Shown: in pieces, positions 1 through 8,357 of the stretch
Layout of the letters: each line of letters begins with the position of its first letter
How positions within the stretch are numbered: the stretch's first letter is position 1
Assembly (NCBI RefSeq): GCF_003112555.1
Contig: NZ_BEWB01000007.1
Coordinates: 1 to 64,000, forward strand
Source: Streptomyces coelicoflavus
GTDB lineage: Bacteria; Actinomycetota; Actinomycetes; Streptomycetales; Streptomycetaceae
Direction: 5' to 3'
DNA length: 64,000 nucleotides
Notes under the pieces: generated by a model
The model's database searches: none
Told to the model about the DNA's origin: nothing
What the model saw: the letters and a program-made list of their open reading frames with translations, nothing else
Position numbers and translations under genes: made by a program

Positions 1-833
1 TACCACTCGATGGTCTGGCGCACCCGTGCGGGCAGGGGCACGTCGCGGTATTCTCCCGGCTTGCGGTGCTTGAGCCGCTCGTACTGGCAGGTGGTCCGGT
101 TGACCTGCTCGGTGATGCGGTAGACGTCGTCGGCGACGATGTTGTTGACGTTGACCGCGAATGCTTCGCCGTTGCGCATGCCGCAGCCGCTCATCAGGTC
201 GGCGACCAGCAGGAAGCTGTCGTCGCCGGCGGTGCGTATCTGCCCCAGCTGTTCGGGTGAGGGGATCACCACCCGCTTGGGGTCGTACTGCGGCGGCTTG
301 ATCCCGGCGACCGGGTTGTCGTCGAACAGGCCCAGCCGGTTCGCGTCCAGCAGGATCGCCTTCAGCTTGTCGAAGCAATTGGCCTGCGCGGCCAGGCCGA
401 CGCCGTTGCGTTCCAGGGCCTGGAGGAAGCCCTCGACGACCTTGTGGTCGAAGGTGTTCACCCGCCGGCTGCCCAGCAGCGGCAGCAAATGAATGTTCAA
501 CAGCGACTCCAGGTGCACCACCGACGCCGGGCCGAGATCCCGCTGGCCGGCCTTCCACTCGACGGCGTACTCCTTGAACCGCATCGCCCCGTACTTCGCG
601 ACCCGGTCCGCCTTCGCCTGCCCCCGCGGCGCAGACTTCCTCGCGTTGTAGACCTCCGTCAAACGCGCGATCGCCTTGTCCTGGGTCGCAAACCCGGACT
701 CCTTCACCTGCTTCCCGGCCGCCGACCGATACCGCACCTTGTACGCGTGCGGACACTTCGACCACCGCGACCGCGGATGCTCACACTCCTTGAAAAACGA
801 ACCCATCCCACGAACCAAGCCAGTGGCACTCAC
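1..833 (-). CDS. Tyrosine recombinase (site-specific integrase), 3' end outside window
   Basis: The reading frame is open from the GTG at 833 to the window edge, giving about 277 N-terminal codons. The first ~65 residues form a basic, Cys/His-containing arm. A SAM-like core-binding domain follows (around residues 80-175, including the VNTFDHKVVEGFLQAL stretch). The catalytic domain then begins with the motif SGCGMRNGEAF, whose Arg is the first catalytic Arg of tyrosine recombinases. The remaining catalytic His/Arg/Tyr residues lie outside. I chose GTG 833 because GGAGGG lies 9 nt upstream; an in-frame ATG at 806 is the alternative. The gene reads away from a pirin gene fragment, so it probably belongs to an integrative element whose border is at about 900-926. 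Family assignment is firm; the type of element (ICE, prophage, plasmid) cannot be told. Confidence 0.85.
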   Translation of the reverse strand, partial: MSATGLVRGMGSFFKECEHPRSRWSKCPHAYKVRYRSAAGKQVKESGFATQDKAIARLTEVYNARKSAPRGQAKADRVAKYGAMRFKEYAVEWKAGQRDLGPASVVHLESLLNIHLLPLLGSRRVNTFDHKVVEGFLQALERNGVGLAAQANCFDKLKAILLDANRLGLFDDNPVAGIKPPQYDPKRVVIPSPEQLGQIRTAGDDSFLLVADLMSGCGMRNGEAFAVNVNNIVADDVYRITEQVNRTTCQYERLKHRKPGEYRDVPLPARVRQTIEW

Positions 834-926
834 GGTTGCTGACCCTCCAGGACCGATGACGACAGTTTGCTCACCGTCGGCGATCCGGAACGCCGCTGAC
901 CTGCGCAAAGGTGTGCAGGATTAGCT
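834..926. other. Candidate attachment junction between integrase and pirin fragment
   Basis: This short gap separates the integrase start from the point where recognisable pirin coding sequence begins. Reading the pirin frame upstream of 927 gives no pirin-like residues, so the break in homology lies within roughly 905-926. That is where a recombination core (attL or attR) would be expected. I cannot define the core because the other end of the element is outside the window. Confidence 0.35.
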
Positions 927-1091
927 ATGTTCTGGAACTGGATCGGACGCTCCCAGGAGGAGATCGTGCAGGCCCGCCGGGACTGGATGGAAGGGACACG
1001 GTTCGGCGAGGTGAAGGGCTACGACGGGGCTCCACTGCCCGCCCCGGCGCTGCCGGCGGTGCCGTTGAAACCGCGAGGGAGGACGCGTTGA
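927..1091 (+). pseudogene. 3' fragment of a pirin-family gene
   Basis: Fifty-four codons end in TGA at 1089-1091. The peptide begins MFWNWIGRSQEEI, continues through ARRDWMEGTRFGEVKGYDG and ends LPAPALPAVPLKPRGRTR. This is the C-terminal tail of pirin bicupins (typically about 300 aa), in which the WNFIGR-type motif precedes the final helix and a PLKPRGR tail is common. The upstream 240 or so residues of a pirin are missing, so the two cupin barrels are lost and the fragment cannot be an active pirin. By chance or design an AGGA lies 7 nt before the ATG. Next to an integrase this looks like a target gene cut by element insertion. From 1092 to 1303 I see no further gene. Confidence 0.6.
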
Positions 1092-1303
1092 CCTGCGGTG
1101 ATGCGCCGGTTCTGCCGGCCGCTGGGGGACGGGTGGTCAGCTGTCCGCATTGCTTTTGACTCCCCTCTCGGCAAGCTCCTGAACAACTGGCTGACCTCAG
1201 GCTTGGCCGGAGGCCGCGTCTGGCGAGAAGGGCAACGCTTGCACCCGTCACGTCACATGCAAAGCCAAACGGGGACGACGTCCTACTCGTTCTGCCCGCC
1301 CGC

Positions 1304-2400
<1,097 letters not shown>

Positions 2401-2404
<4 letters not shown>

Positions 2405-3267
2405 GAGGTGGTCATCCAGCGGTCGCGCAGGCCGGCGAGTACGGCGATGGACACGGCCAGCAGGACCAGGCTGAGGGCGACGGCCGCCTGTGGGTCGCTC
2501 TGGAGGGCGAGGTAGACGGCCAGCGGCATGGTCTGGGTGCGGCCGGGGAAGTTGCCCGCGAAGGTGATCGTCGCCCCGAACTCGCCGAGCGCCCTGGCCC
2601 AGGCCAGGACGGCGCCGGCGGCGATGCCGGGCGCGATCAGGGGCAGCGTGACCCGGCGGAACGCGGTGAAGCGGGAGGCGCCGAGGGTGGTGGCCGCCTC
2701 CTCGTAGCGGGGGTCGGCGGCGCGCAGGGTGCCCTCGACGCTGATGACGAGGAACGGCATCGCCACGAACGCCTCCGCGAGGATCACCCCGGTGGTGGTG
2801 AACGGCAGCGTGATCCCGAACCACGAGTCCAGCCACTGCCCGACCACTCCGTTGCGGCCCAGCGCCATGAGCAGGGCGACACCGCCCACCACCGGCGGCA
2901 GCACCAGCGGCAGCGTCACCAGGGCCCGGACGAGACCGCGTCCCGGGAACTCCACCCGGGCCAGCAGCCAGGCCAGCGGGACGCCGATCACCATGCTCAC
3001 CGCGGTCGCCGCCGTGGCGCAGATCAGCGACAGCCGCAGCGCCTGCCACACCTCGTCGCTGGTCAGCAGCTCCGGCATGCTCGACCAGGGGGCCCGGACC
3101 AGCAGCGCGAGGAGGGGGAGGACCAGGAAGACCAGGCCGATCAACGCGGGTACGAGCAGGGGCAGGGGAGCCCCGCCGCGCAGCCGGGTCCTCGACCGGA
3201 CGCGGCGGCGCCACGGCCCGCCCGTGCGGGGGCCGGTGGCGGCACCGGACTTGAGCGGAGCGGTCAC
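2401..3267 (-). CDS. modB: Molybdate ABC transporter permease ModB
   Basis: This 288-aa inner-membrane protein has an Arg-rich cytoplasmic N-terminus (~28 residues) and about six hydrophobic segments, beginning PLLVPALIGLVFLVLPLLAL. The cytoplasmic EAA-type loop EEAATTLGASRFTAFRRVTLP, in the C-terminal half, is the docking site for the ATPase. The length fits the family, which runs from about 225 to 290 aa; the long basic N-terminus is typical of actinobacterial forms. The start ATG overlaps the modA stop and the stop overlaps the modC start, making a tightly coupled modABC operon read leftward. Confidence 0.92.
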
Positions 3268-4100
3268 GGCGCGGTGAACCCGGCCTCGGTCAGGACCTGC
3301 CGGCCCTCGGCGGACCGCACCAGCTCGATGAACGCCCTGCCGGCGTCGGCGTTGGGGGCGTCCTTGAGCAGGGTGATCGGGTAGTCGTTGACGGCATCGG
3401 CCGACTCGGGGAACTCCACACCCTCCACCTTGTCACCGGCCGCCTGCACATCCGTCCTGTAGACGACCGCGGCGTCGGCCTCCTTGAGAACCACCTTGTT
3501 GAGCGCCGACTTCACGTCCTCCTCGTAGGAGACCGGAGTGAGCTTCAGGTCCGCGGCGGTCAGCGCCTTCTGGGCCGCCGCGCCGCACGGCACCGTCCTG
3601 TCGCACAGCACCACCTTCAGATCGTCCCCGGTGAGGTCCTTCAACGAGGCGATCTTGTCCGGGTTGCCGGGCGGGGTCGCGATCTCCAGCCGGTTGCGGA
3701 CGAAGGTGGCCGGCGTGCCGGCGGCGGCATCGGCGTCCGTGACGACCTTCATGGTCCTGGGGCTGGCGGAGGCGAACACGTCGGCCGGTGCCCCGCTGGT
3801 GATACCCGCGGCGAGCGAATCGCTGCCGCCGAAGTTGAAGACGACCTCGGTGCCGGGGTGCCGCTCCTCGAAGTCCTTGCCCAGCTTGGTGAAGCTCTCG
3901 GTCAGCGAGGCCGCGGCGAACACGTTCACGGTCCCGGACGGCTTGTCCGGACCGCCTGCCGACGAGGCGCCGGACCCACCGCCGGAGTCCCCGTCCGAGG
4001 AGGAGCAGGCGCTCAGGGCCAGCAGCGCGGCGGCACCCGCGCCGGTCAGCCGCAGCATCCGGCGGGTCCGGCCGGTCCATCGCGCGCAACGGGTCATCAC
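3264..4100 (-). CDS. modA: Molybdate-binding lipoprotein ModA
   Basis: The product is a 278-aa extracytoplasmic substrate-binding protein. The N-terminus has a basic stretch, a hydrophobic run and a lipobox LLALSAC with Cys32, so it should be lipid-anchored outside the membrane. The mature protein opens with VNVFAAASLTESFTKLG and FNFGGSDSLAAGI, both typical of ModA oxyanion-binding loops. RNRLEIATPPGNP and a late TEAGF segment also fit the family. Start ATG 4100 has GGGAG about 11 nt upstream; in-frame MLRL (residue 15) is an alternative that keeps the signal peptide. It is the first gene of the leftward modABC operon, and an inverted repeat lies 54 nt upstream. Confidence 0.92.
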   Translation of the reverse strand: MMTRCARWTGRTRRMLRLTGAGAAALLALSACSSSDGDSGGGSGASSAGGPDKPSGTVNVFAAASLTESFTKLGKDFEERHPGTEVVFNFGGSDSLAAGITSGAPADVFASASPRTMKVVTDADAAAGTPATFVRNRLEIATPPGNPDKIASLKDLTGDDLKVVLCDRTVPCGAAAQKALTAADLKLTPVSYEEDVKSALNKVVLKEADAAVVYRTDVQAAGDKVEGVEFPESADAVNDYPITLLKDAPNADAGRAFIELVRSAEGRQVLTEAGFTAP

Positions 4101-4138
4101 GGGTCCACTCCCTCGAGGTCCTCAACGGACGTACGCAG

Positions 4139-4185
4139 AGCATAGTGCCGCAGATGCGAGGCGAAAGTCTCCTGTCGCTTCGCAT
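4139..4185 (-). promoter_or_regulatory. Candidate modABC promoter with overlapping operator
   Basis: ATGCGAGGCGA (4154-4164) and TCGCTTCGCAT (4175-4185) form an inverted repeat with one mismatch and a 10-nt spacer. Read on the minus strand, a -10-like TATGCT lies at 4144-4139, and a weak -35 (TTTCGC, 4166-4161) falls inside the left arm. A repressor bound here would block the promoter. The binding protein is unknown; a molybdate-responsive regulator is the obvious guess. Confidence 0.35.
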
Positions 4186-4227
4186 GAGCCGGATCTTGGA
4201 TCCCATTGCATCGCATGTGCGTTTGTA

Positions 4228-4275
4228 CGGTCAGGAGTGTCGGTCAGGAGTGTCGGTCAGGGTGTCGGTCGGGGG
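4228..4275. repeat. Short tandem repeat, CGGTCAGGAGTGT unit
   Basis: Two perfect 13-bp units (4228-4240, 4241-4253) are followed by a 12-bp degenerate unit and a partial fourth, in the gap upstream of modA. No function is apparent; slippage between units would make the length variable among strains. Confidence 0.7.
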
Positions 4276-4298
4276 CTCGCGGGGCCCGAAGCGGACGT

Positions 4299-4354
4299 CC
4301 GACCGGTCCGCAACGCACGGCCGACCGGCCCGGCGGGTGAGCCGGACCGGTCGG
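4299..4354 (-). terminator. Possible terminator after the 4370 gene
   Basis: CCGACCGGTCCG (4299-4310) and CGGACCGGTCGG (4343-4354) are perfect 12-bp inverted arms with a 32-nt loop that also contains a GACCGGCC segment. It lies just past the stop of the leftward membrane-protein gene. The long loop makes it a weaker call than a compact hairpin. Confidence 0.4.
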
Positions 4355-4369
4355 TCCTCTTGCGTCGGA

Positions 4370-4768
4370 TCAGTGGTGACCGTGCGGCCGCAGCCACTGC
4401 GGCCGGTGTCCGGCCGGGCGGCGGTGACCGGCCGGCTCGTTCCCCGCGGAGGTGCTGCCCCCTTCCTCCAGGCGGCCGGCCAGCACGTCACGCTCGGCGG
4501 TGGCCTGCCTGGCGGTCTCGCGGTCCCTGCGGCGCTTCTTGCCGCGGTGGCGCGCCAGCACCGTCCCGGCCAAGAGCATCCACATGCCCAGGCCGAAGAT
4601 CAGGGTCAGGGCGATACCGCCGAGAAACGCCCCGAGGGTACTGATCGTGAAGGGGTCGCTCCCCAGCAGGGTCACGGTGTAGTCCGGACCGCCGGACAGG
4701 TTGTACGCGATCAGCAGGCCTGCGAAGGCGGCAGCGCCCGCCATGAGCAGGAGGCCCAGCACCAGCAT
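4370..4768 (-). CDS. Small two-helix membrane protein of unknown function
   Basis: The 132-aa protein has two clear hydrophobic helices: about residues 1-22 (MLVLGLLLMAGAAAFAGLLI) and about 45-68 (FLGGIALTLIFGLGMWMLL). A highly basic segment (ARHRGKKRRRDRET) and a His/Pro-rich tail follow. The layout recalls small LapA-like or envelope-stress membrane proteins, but I cannot assign a family with confidence. ATG 4768 has GAGG 8 nt upstream and is preferred over the in-frame GTG at 4777. The gene stands alone, divergent from the eda-kdgK pair. Confidence 0.7.
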   Translation of the reverse strand: MLVLGLLLMAGAAAFAGLLIAYNLSGGPDYTVTLLGSDPFTISTLGAFLGGIALTLIFGLGMWMLLAGTVLARHRGKKRRRDRETARQATAERDVLAGRLEEGGSTSAGNEPAGHRRPAGHRPQWLRPHGHH

Positions 4769-5007
4769 GTCTCTCACCTCGTCGCACGTGGATGTCCTCC
4801 AACCGGGTCACCATCAGGAATGGGGCAAAACGCCCAACCTGGTTGCGATGCCGTCCAGGACGACAGGGCCGCCGCCACCCTCCGCGTCGGTGCCCCACCG
4901 GCCCCGGCCTCCGGACCGGGCGCGGTGGCGTTCTACCCTGGCCGCCGAGTGCCGCTGGGCGCCGACCGACCCGTAACCCCCGATCCCCCGGAGAAGGAGC
5001 CTCGCCC

Positions 5008-5640
5008 GTGGATCTGCGAGCCACCCTCGCCGCCCACCGCCTCGTCGCCATCGTGCGCGGGGACGACGCCGACGCCGCGCTGCGCACCGTACTGACCCTG
5101 GCCGAGGAGGGCGTGGAACTCATCGAGGTGTCGCTGACCGGCAAGGACGCCCTGCTGGTCATCGAACGGGCCAGAGCCGCCCTCGGACCCGGCCGGCCCC
5201 TGGGCGCCGGCACGGTCCTCACCGCCGACGACGCCGTGGCCGCCCACCGCGCCGGCGCCGACTTCGCCGTCACACCGGGCCTGGGGGAGGGCGTCGTGGC
5301 GGCCCGCGAGCAGGGCATGCCCGTCCTGGCCGGCGTCATGACCCCCACCGACGTGATCACCGCACGCACCCTCGGCGCCACCGCGCTGAAGATCTTCCCG
5401 GCGGCCCAGGCCGGTGGGCCCGCCTACGTCAAGGCCCTGCGCGGGCCCTTCCCGCACGAGATCCTCGTGCCCGTCGGCGGTGTCGACGAGGCCGCTGCCC
5501 GCGCCCACCTGGCGGCCGGCGCGACCGCGGTCGGCGTCGGTTCCCCGCTGATCGGCGACGCCGCGGACGGAGGCAGCCTCGACGCCCTCCGCGCCCGCGC
5601 CCGCGCCTTCCGCGCCGCCGTGGGGGAGGTCCGGCCGTGA
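5008..5640 (+). CDS. eda: KDPG/KHG-type aldolase
   Basis: A 210-aa class I aldolase that splits 2-keto-3-deoxy-6-phosphogluconate (or the galactonate analogue) to pyruvate and glyceraldehyde 3-phosphate. LVAIVRGDDADAAL at the N-terminus includes the family's Val-Arg segment. The Schiff-base Lys is Lys128 in ALKIFPA, and GTVLTADDA and VPVGGV complete the expected barrel motifs. Start GTG 5008 has GGAGAAGGAG 8-18 nt upstream. Its stop overlaps the kinase start (GTGA), so kinase and aldolase are co-translated and together turn 2-keto-3-deoxy sugar acids into central metabolites. Eda and DgoA-type enzymes cannot be told apart from sequence here. Confidence 0.9.
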   Translation: MDLRATLAAHRLVAIVRGDDADAALRTVLTLAEEGVELIEVSLTGKDALLVIERARAALGPGRPLGAGTVLTADDAVAAHRAGADFAVTPGLGEGVVAAREQGMPVLAGVMTPTDVITARTLGATALKIFPAAQAGGPAYVKALRGPFPHEILVPVGGVDEAAARAHLAAGATAVGVGSPLIGDAADGGSLDALRARARAFRAAVGEVRP

Positions 5641-6692
5641 CCGGCGTGCGGCCCGTGTCCGAGGGCCACGACGCCACGGTGAGCGGCCGCGAGACCGCCG
5701 CCGATCCGGCCACGAGCCCCTGGCGGCCGCCGCGCGGACCCGTCGTGTGCCTCGGGGAGACCATGGCGGCCATGGCCCCGGCGCCGCCGCACTCGCTGGA
5801 CGGCACGGAGTCACTGCTCGTGTCGGTGGCGGGGGCCGAGTCGAACGTGGCCATGTACCTCGCGGACCTTGGCCTGCCCGTCTCCTGGCTCTCGGCCGTC
5901 GGCGACGACGCGCTCGGCCGGCGGGTCCGGGCGGCCGTCGGACGGGCGGGCGTGGACGTCTCCGGTGTGCGCACCGACCCGGCACGGCCGACCGGCCTGC
6001 TCCTGAAGGACCCCGGCGCCGCCGGCACCCGCGTGCACTACTACCGCCGGGGCTCCGCGGCGTCGGCCCTCGGTCCCGACGTCCTGGACGACGAACGGTT
6101 CGACGGGGCCGCCCTCCTCCACCTGACCGGGGTCACCCCGGCCCTGTCCCCGTCCTGCCGGGCCCTGGTCGAACGGGCCCTGGACACCCCGCCGCGACGG
6201 CGCGCCCACGCCGTCAGCTTCGACGTCAACCACCGCCCCTCGCTGTGGCCCCCGGACACGGCCCCCGAGGTGCTCCGGGACCTCGCCGACCGTGCCGACA
6301 TCGTCTTCGTCGGCCTGGACGAGGCCCAGGACCTGTGGGGCGCCGGCCTGACCGAGGCGGACGTCCGCGGGCTGCTGGGCCGCCCGCGGGTCCTCGTCGT
6401 CAAGGACGGCGGGCGGGGAGCCACCGCGTTCACCGAGCAGGAGGTGTGCACCGTGCCCGCCCTGGCCACGGAGGTCGTGGAGCCGGTCGGCGCGGGCGAC
6501 GCGTTCGCCGCAGGCTTCCTCGCGGGACTGTGGCGCGGCACGGACCTCACCCGGGCCCTGCGCCTGGGTCACATCACCGCGGCCTCCGCGCTGAAGGTCG
6601 TGGGGGACCACGGACCCCTGCCCGACGAGGGCACCGTCGGTGCCCTGCTGGCCCTCGCCGAGCAGGACTGGCGTCAGGCGCCGATGTCGTAG
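5637..6692 (+). CDS. kdgK: 2-keto-3-deoxygluconate kinase-like PfkB sugar kinase
   Basis: The 351-aa ribokinase/PfkB-family kinase probably phosphorylates 2-keto-3-deoxy-gluconate or -galactonate to feed the aldolase encoded just upstream. VVCLGETMAAMAP is the first PfkB strand. The substrate-lid region VSVAGAESNVAMYLADLG and the C-terminal signature VEPVGAGDAFAAGFLAG, with catalytic Asp in GAGD, are intact. About 35 N-terminal residues precede the core, so the true start could be further in; GTG 5637 is favoured by the 4-nt overlap with eda. Its 3' end overlaps the convergent 6674-7342 gene by 19 nt. Confidence 0.85.
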   Translation: MTGVRPVSEGHDATVSGRETAADPATSPWRPPRGPVVCLGETMAAMAPAPPHSLDGTESLLVSVAGAESNVAMYLADLGLPVSWLSAVGDDALGRRVRAAVGRAGVDVSGVRTDPARPTGLLLKDPGAAGTRVHYYRRGSAASALGPDVLDDERFDGAALLHLTGVTPALSPSCRALVERALDTPPRRRAHAVSFDVNHRPSLWPPDTAPEVLRDLADRADIVFVGLDEAQDLWGAGLTEADVRGLLGRPRVLVVKDGGRGATAFTEQEVCTVPALATEVVEPVGAGDAFAAGFLAGLWRGTDLTRALRLGHITAASALKVVGDHGPLPDEGTVGALLALAEQDWRQAPMS

Positions 6693-7342
6693 AGCACGAA
6701 CTGCTCCCACGAGCCCGAGACCTCGGCGGAGCGGGCGCGCAGCGCGTACTGGAGCGAGCCCGTGTAGCTGTTCTCCGTGGTCACGAAGAGGCCGTTCAGG
6801 GTGGACTGGAGCGCCCAGCGGTCAAGCGTCTCGTTGTAGTAGAGGACGAACCGCTCCCAGCCGCCCGCGCTCGTGGAGCGGGCGCGCAGAACGTTCTGGG
6901 CGCTGCCGGTGTAGTTCTTCTCCACCGCCACGTAGCGGTTGTTCGCCAGGGACCGCAGCGCGTACGTCTCGGTGGTCTCGTCCCACTCGAAGGCGTAGCT
7001 CTCCCAGGAGCCGCCGAACTCGGTCGAACGGGCACGCTGGACACCGGTGTTCGGCTCGGCGTAGTTCTTCTCGGTGGCCACGAAACGGTTGTTGCTGACC
7101 GACTGCACGGCCAGCAGCTCGGGCTCGGCGGCCGCGGTGGCGTCCCCGGCGGCGAGCGGGGCCCGACGGGCGTCCTTCTCCCCGGTGATCCGCGCCAGAG
7201 CGGTGGCGTCCACCGCCTCCCAGCCGGCCGGGACGGCCGCCGGCCGGTCGGCTTCGGGCGCCGCGACGGCGGTGGGAACGGTCAGCGCGGAGGCTGCCAG
7301 CAGGGCGCTCAGGGACAGCAGGACGGAGGTCGTACGTCGCAC
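6674..7342 (-). CDS. Secreted beta-trefoil/fascin-like repeat protein
   Basis: The 222-aa protein has a Sec signal peptide (RRTTSVLLSLSALLAASALTV, cleavage after AVAA). After about 50 linker residues come three repeats of roughly 45 residues built on the pattern L-x-S-x-x-N-x-x-(F/Y)-V-(A/T)-x-E-(N/K)-x-Y, then a W-E-x-(F/Y) motif. These repeats resemble fascin-like or ricin-type trefoil domains that bind carbohydrate or act as adhesins. No catalytic domain is attached. Start GTG 7342 has GAGG 9 nt upstream; an upstream in-frame ATG (7453) would spoil the signal peptide. The function is unknown, and binding of an external glycan is inference. Confidence 0.75.
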   Translation of the reverse strand: MRRTTSVLLSLSALLAASALTVPTAVAAPEADRPAAVPAGWEAVDATALARITGEKDARRAPLAAGDATAAAEPELLAVQSVSNNRFVATEKNYAEPNTGVQRARSTEFGGSWESYAFEWDETTETYALRSLANNRYVAVEKNYTGSAQNVLRARSTSAGGWERFVLYYNETLDRWALQSTLNGLFVTTENSYTGSLQYALRARSAEVSGSWEQFVLYDIGA

Positions 7343-7676
7343 GGGAAATCCTCGGCTTTCGTCACACGGATACCGGGGCGGCGGGACGAGAATCCCGCGG
7401 GAATGGCAACCGGACATGACGGCGTCACCCCCGAATTTCTCCGCACCCCCCACAAGGCCGCGGTCGGCACCCCTCCCCGGGTGCCTCGGCAGCCGCCGCG
7501 CCGAATCGGCGAAGCGACTTCAGCATAGTGATGTTGAAGTGCGGACGGATACCGTTCCGCCCGCGATCGAGCGCTTCCGAACCGGAATTGCTCGGCATTA
7601 CGGATTCCGTGGTCCGCCGTTAATTTCCCGGCAACGCGCCGTTACCGCGGCGGGCCGCCGCACCGGTCGGACGGGC
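7343..7676. other. Intergenic stretch of 334 nt
   Basis: This holds the upstream region of the leftward secreted protein and the downstream region of the leftward DoxX gene. It is less GC-rich around 7520-7620 than its surroundings. I found no open frame with coding character and no strong hairpin; a short GC-rich inverted repeat near 7645-7660 could end the DoxX transcript. Confidence 0.5.
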
Positions 7677-8102
7677 TCAGCACGCCCTGCGCGTGGCTCC
7701 GTCGACGACGAACCCGACCCCGATGCCGAGCATCCAGGTGTCCTTCGCCAGGGCCGTACCCTCCTGGGTCGGGCGCAGGCTGCCTTCCTCGCGCATGCCC
7801 GGCGTGCGCAGGTACAGACCCACCAGCGCGGCCGAGAACGCGGTCAGGCCGATGCCCGCCACAGCCGTCGGAACGACCGGCAGAAGGAGTGCGGCGCCCA
7901 GCGTGATCTCACCCGCGGAAAGCAGTCGGAGGAAAGCCGTCGGCTGCATTCTGCCGAGGAACGGATATGTGTTCTTCGCCATTCCGTGCATCATGGCGGC
8001 GGTCTGCTCATCGGCTCCGCGCTTGCTCAGGCCGGAATTGAGAATGAAGGCCCCGGTGGCCAGTCGCGGGGCGACATGCCTGAGTTCGACGGGCAGACGC
8101 AT
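7677..8102 (-). CDS. DoxX-like small membrane protein
   Basis: The 141-aa protein has three to four hydrophobic stretches, including TAFLRLLSAGEITLGAALLL and AVAGIGLTAFSAALVGLYL. The early segment LATGAFILNSGLSKRGADE and the GEITLGAAL motif are of the DoxX/SURF4-like type. ATG 8102 has AAGGAG 5 nt upstream. DoxX relatives are small integral membrane proteins linked to redox or thiosulfate processes in some organisms, but nothing in this neighbourhood points to a substrate. It stands alone. Confidence 0.6.
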   Translation of the reverse strand: MRLPVELRHVAPRLATGAFILNSGLSKRGADEQTAAMMHGMAKNTYPFLGRMQPTAFLRLLSAGEITLGAALLLPVVPTAVAGIGLTAFSAALVGLYLRTPGMREEGSLRPTQEGTALAKDTWMLGIGVGFVVDGATRRAC

Positions 8103-8323
8103 GGGAACTCCTTGCGGTGTTTTCTGGGAACGGGCTCAGGCTACGGCGCGCGCCCACCCCGCGCAGTGCGGGCGTACAGGGTCTGCTCCGTTCGGGGCAC
8201 GATGCTGTCCCGTCGCACAGGCGTCGCACGGGCGTCGCACAGGCCGTCGCACCCGCCGGGTTCCGGCAGGGCTCCGGCAGGGCGCGGGCGCCCCGTCTGC
8301 CGCTCGCCCGCTCCGGCAAAGGG

Positions 8324-8351
8324 TGAAATCCTTTTCAGACGCAGGTAGGGT
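8324..8351 (+). promoter_or_regulatory. lacI-A promoter with LacI operator
   Basis: TGAAATCCTTTTCA (8324-8337) differs by one base from the site at 13970-13983. A -10-like TAGGGT lies at 8346-8351, and 17 nt upstream the operator itself covers the -35 position. Transcription would start at about the GTG at 8358, so the mRNA may be leaderless. This suggests autoregulation by the LacI protein encoded here. Confidence 0.55.
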
Positions 8352-8357
8352 GAGCAG

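Noticed and set aside
1..926. phiC31-type insertion in pirin
   Set aside because: phiC31 uses a serine integrase, whereas this gene has the core-binding and RNGE catalytic-Arg features of a tyrosine recombinase.
2405..3214. ModC frame extended upstream through modB to 636 codons
   Set aside because: The extension is an out-of-frame reading of modB; the ATP-binding domain begins at ATG 2404, which shows the usual ATGA overlap.
4228..4275. CRISPR-like repeats
   Set aside because: The units are 12-13 bp in direct contact with no spacers; this is a simple tandem repeat.
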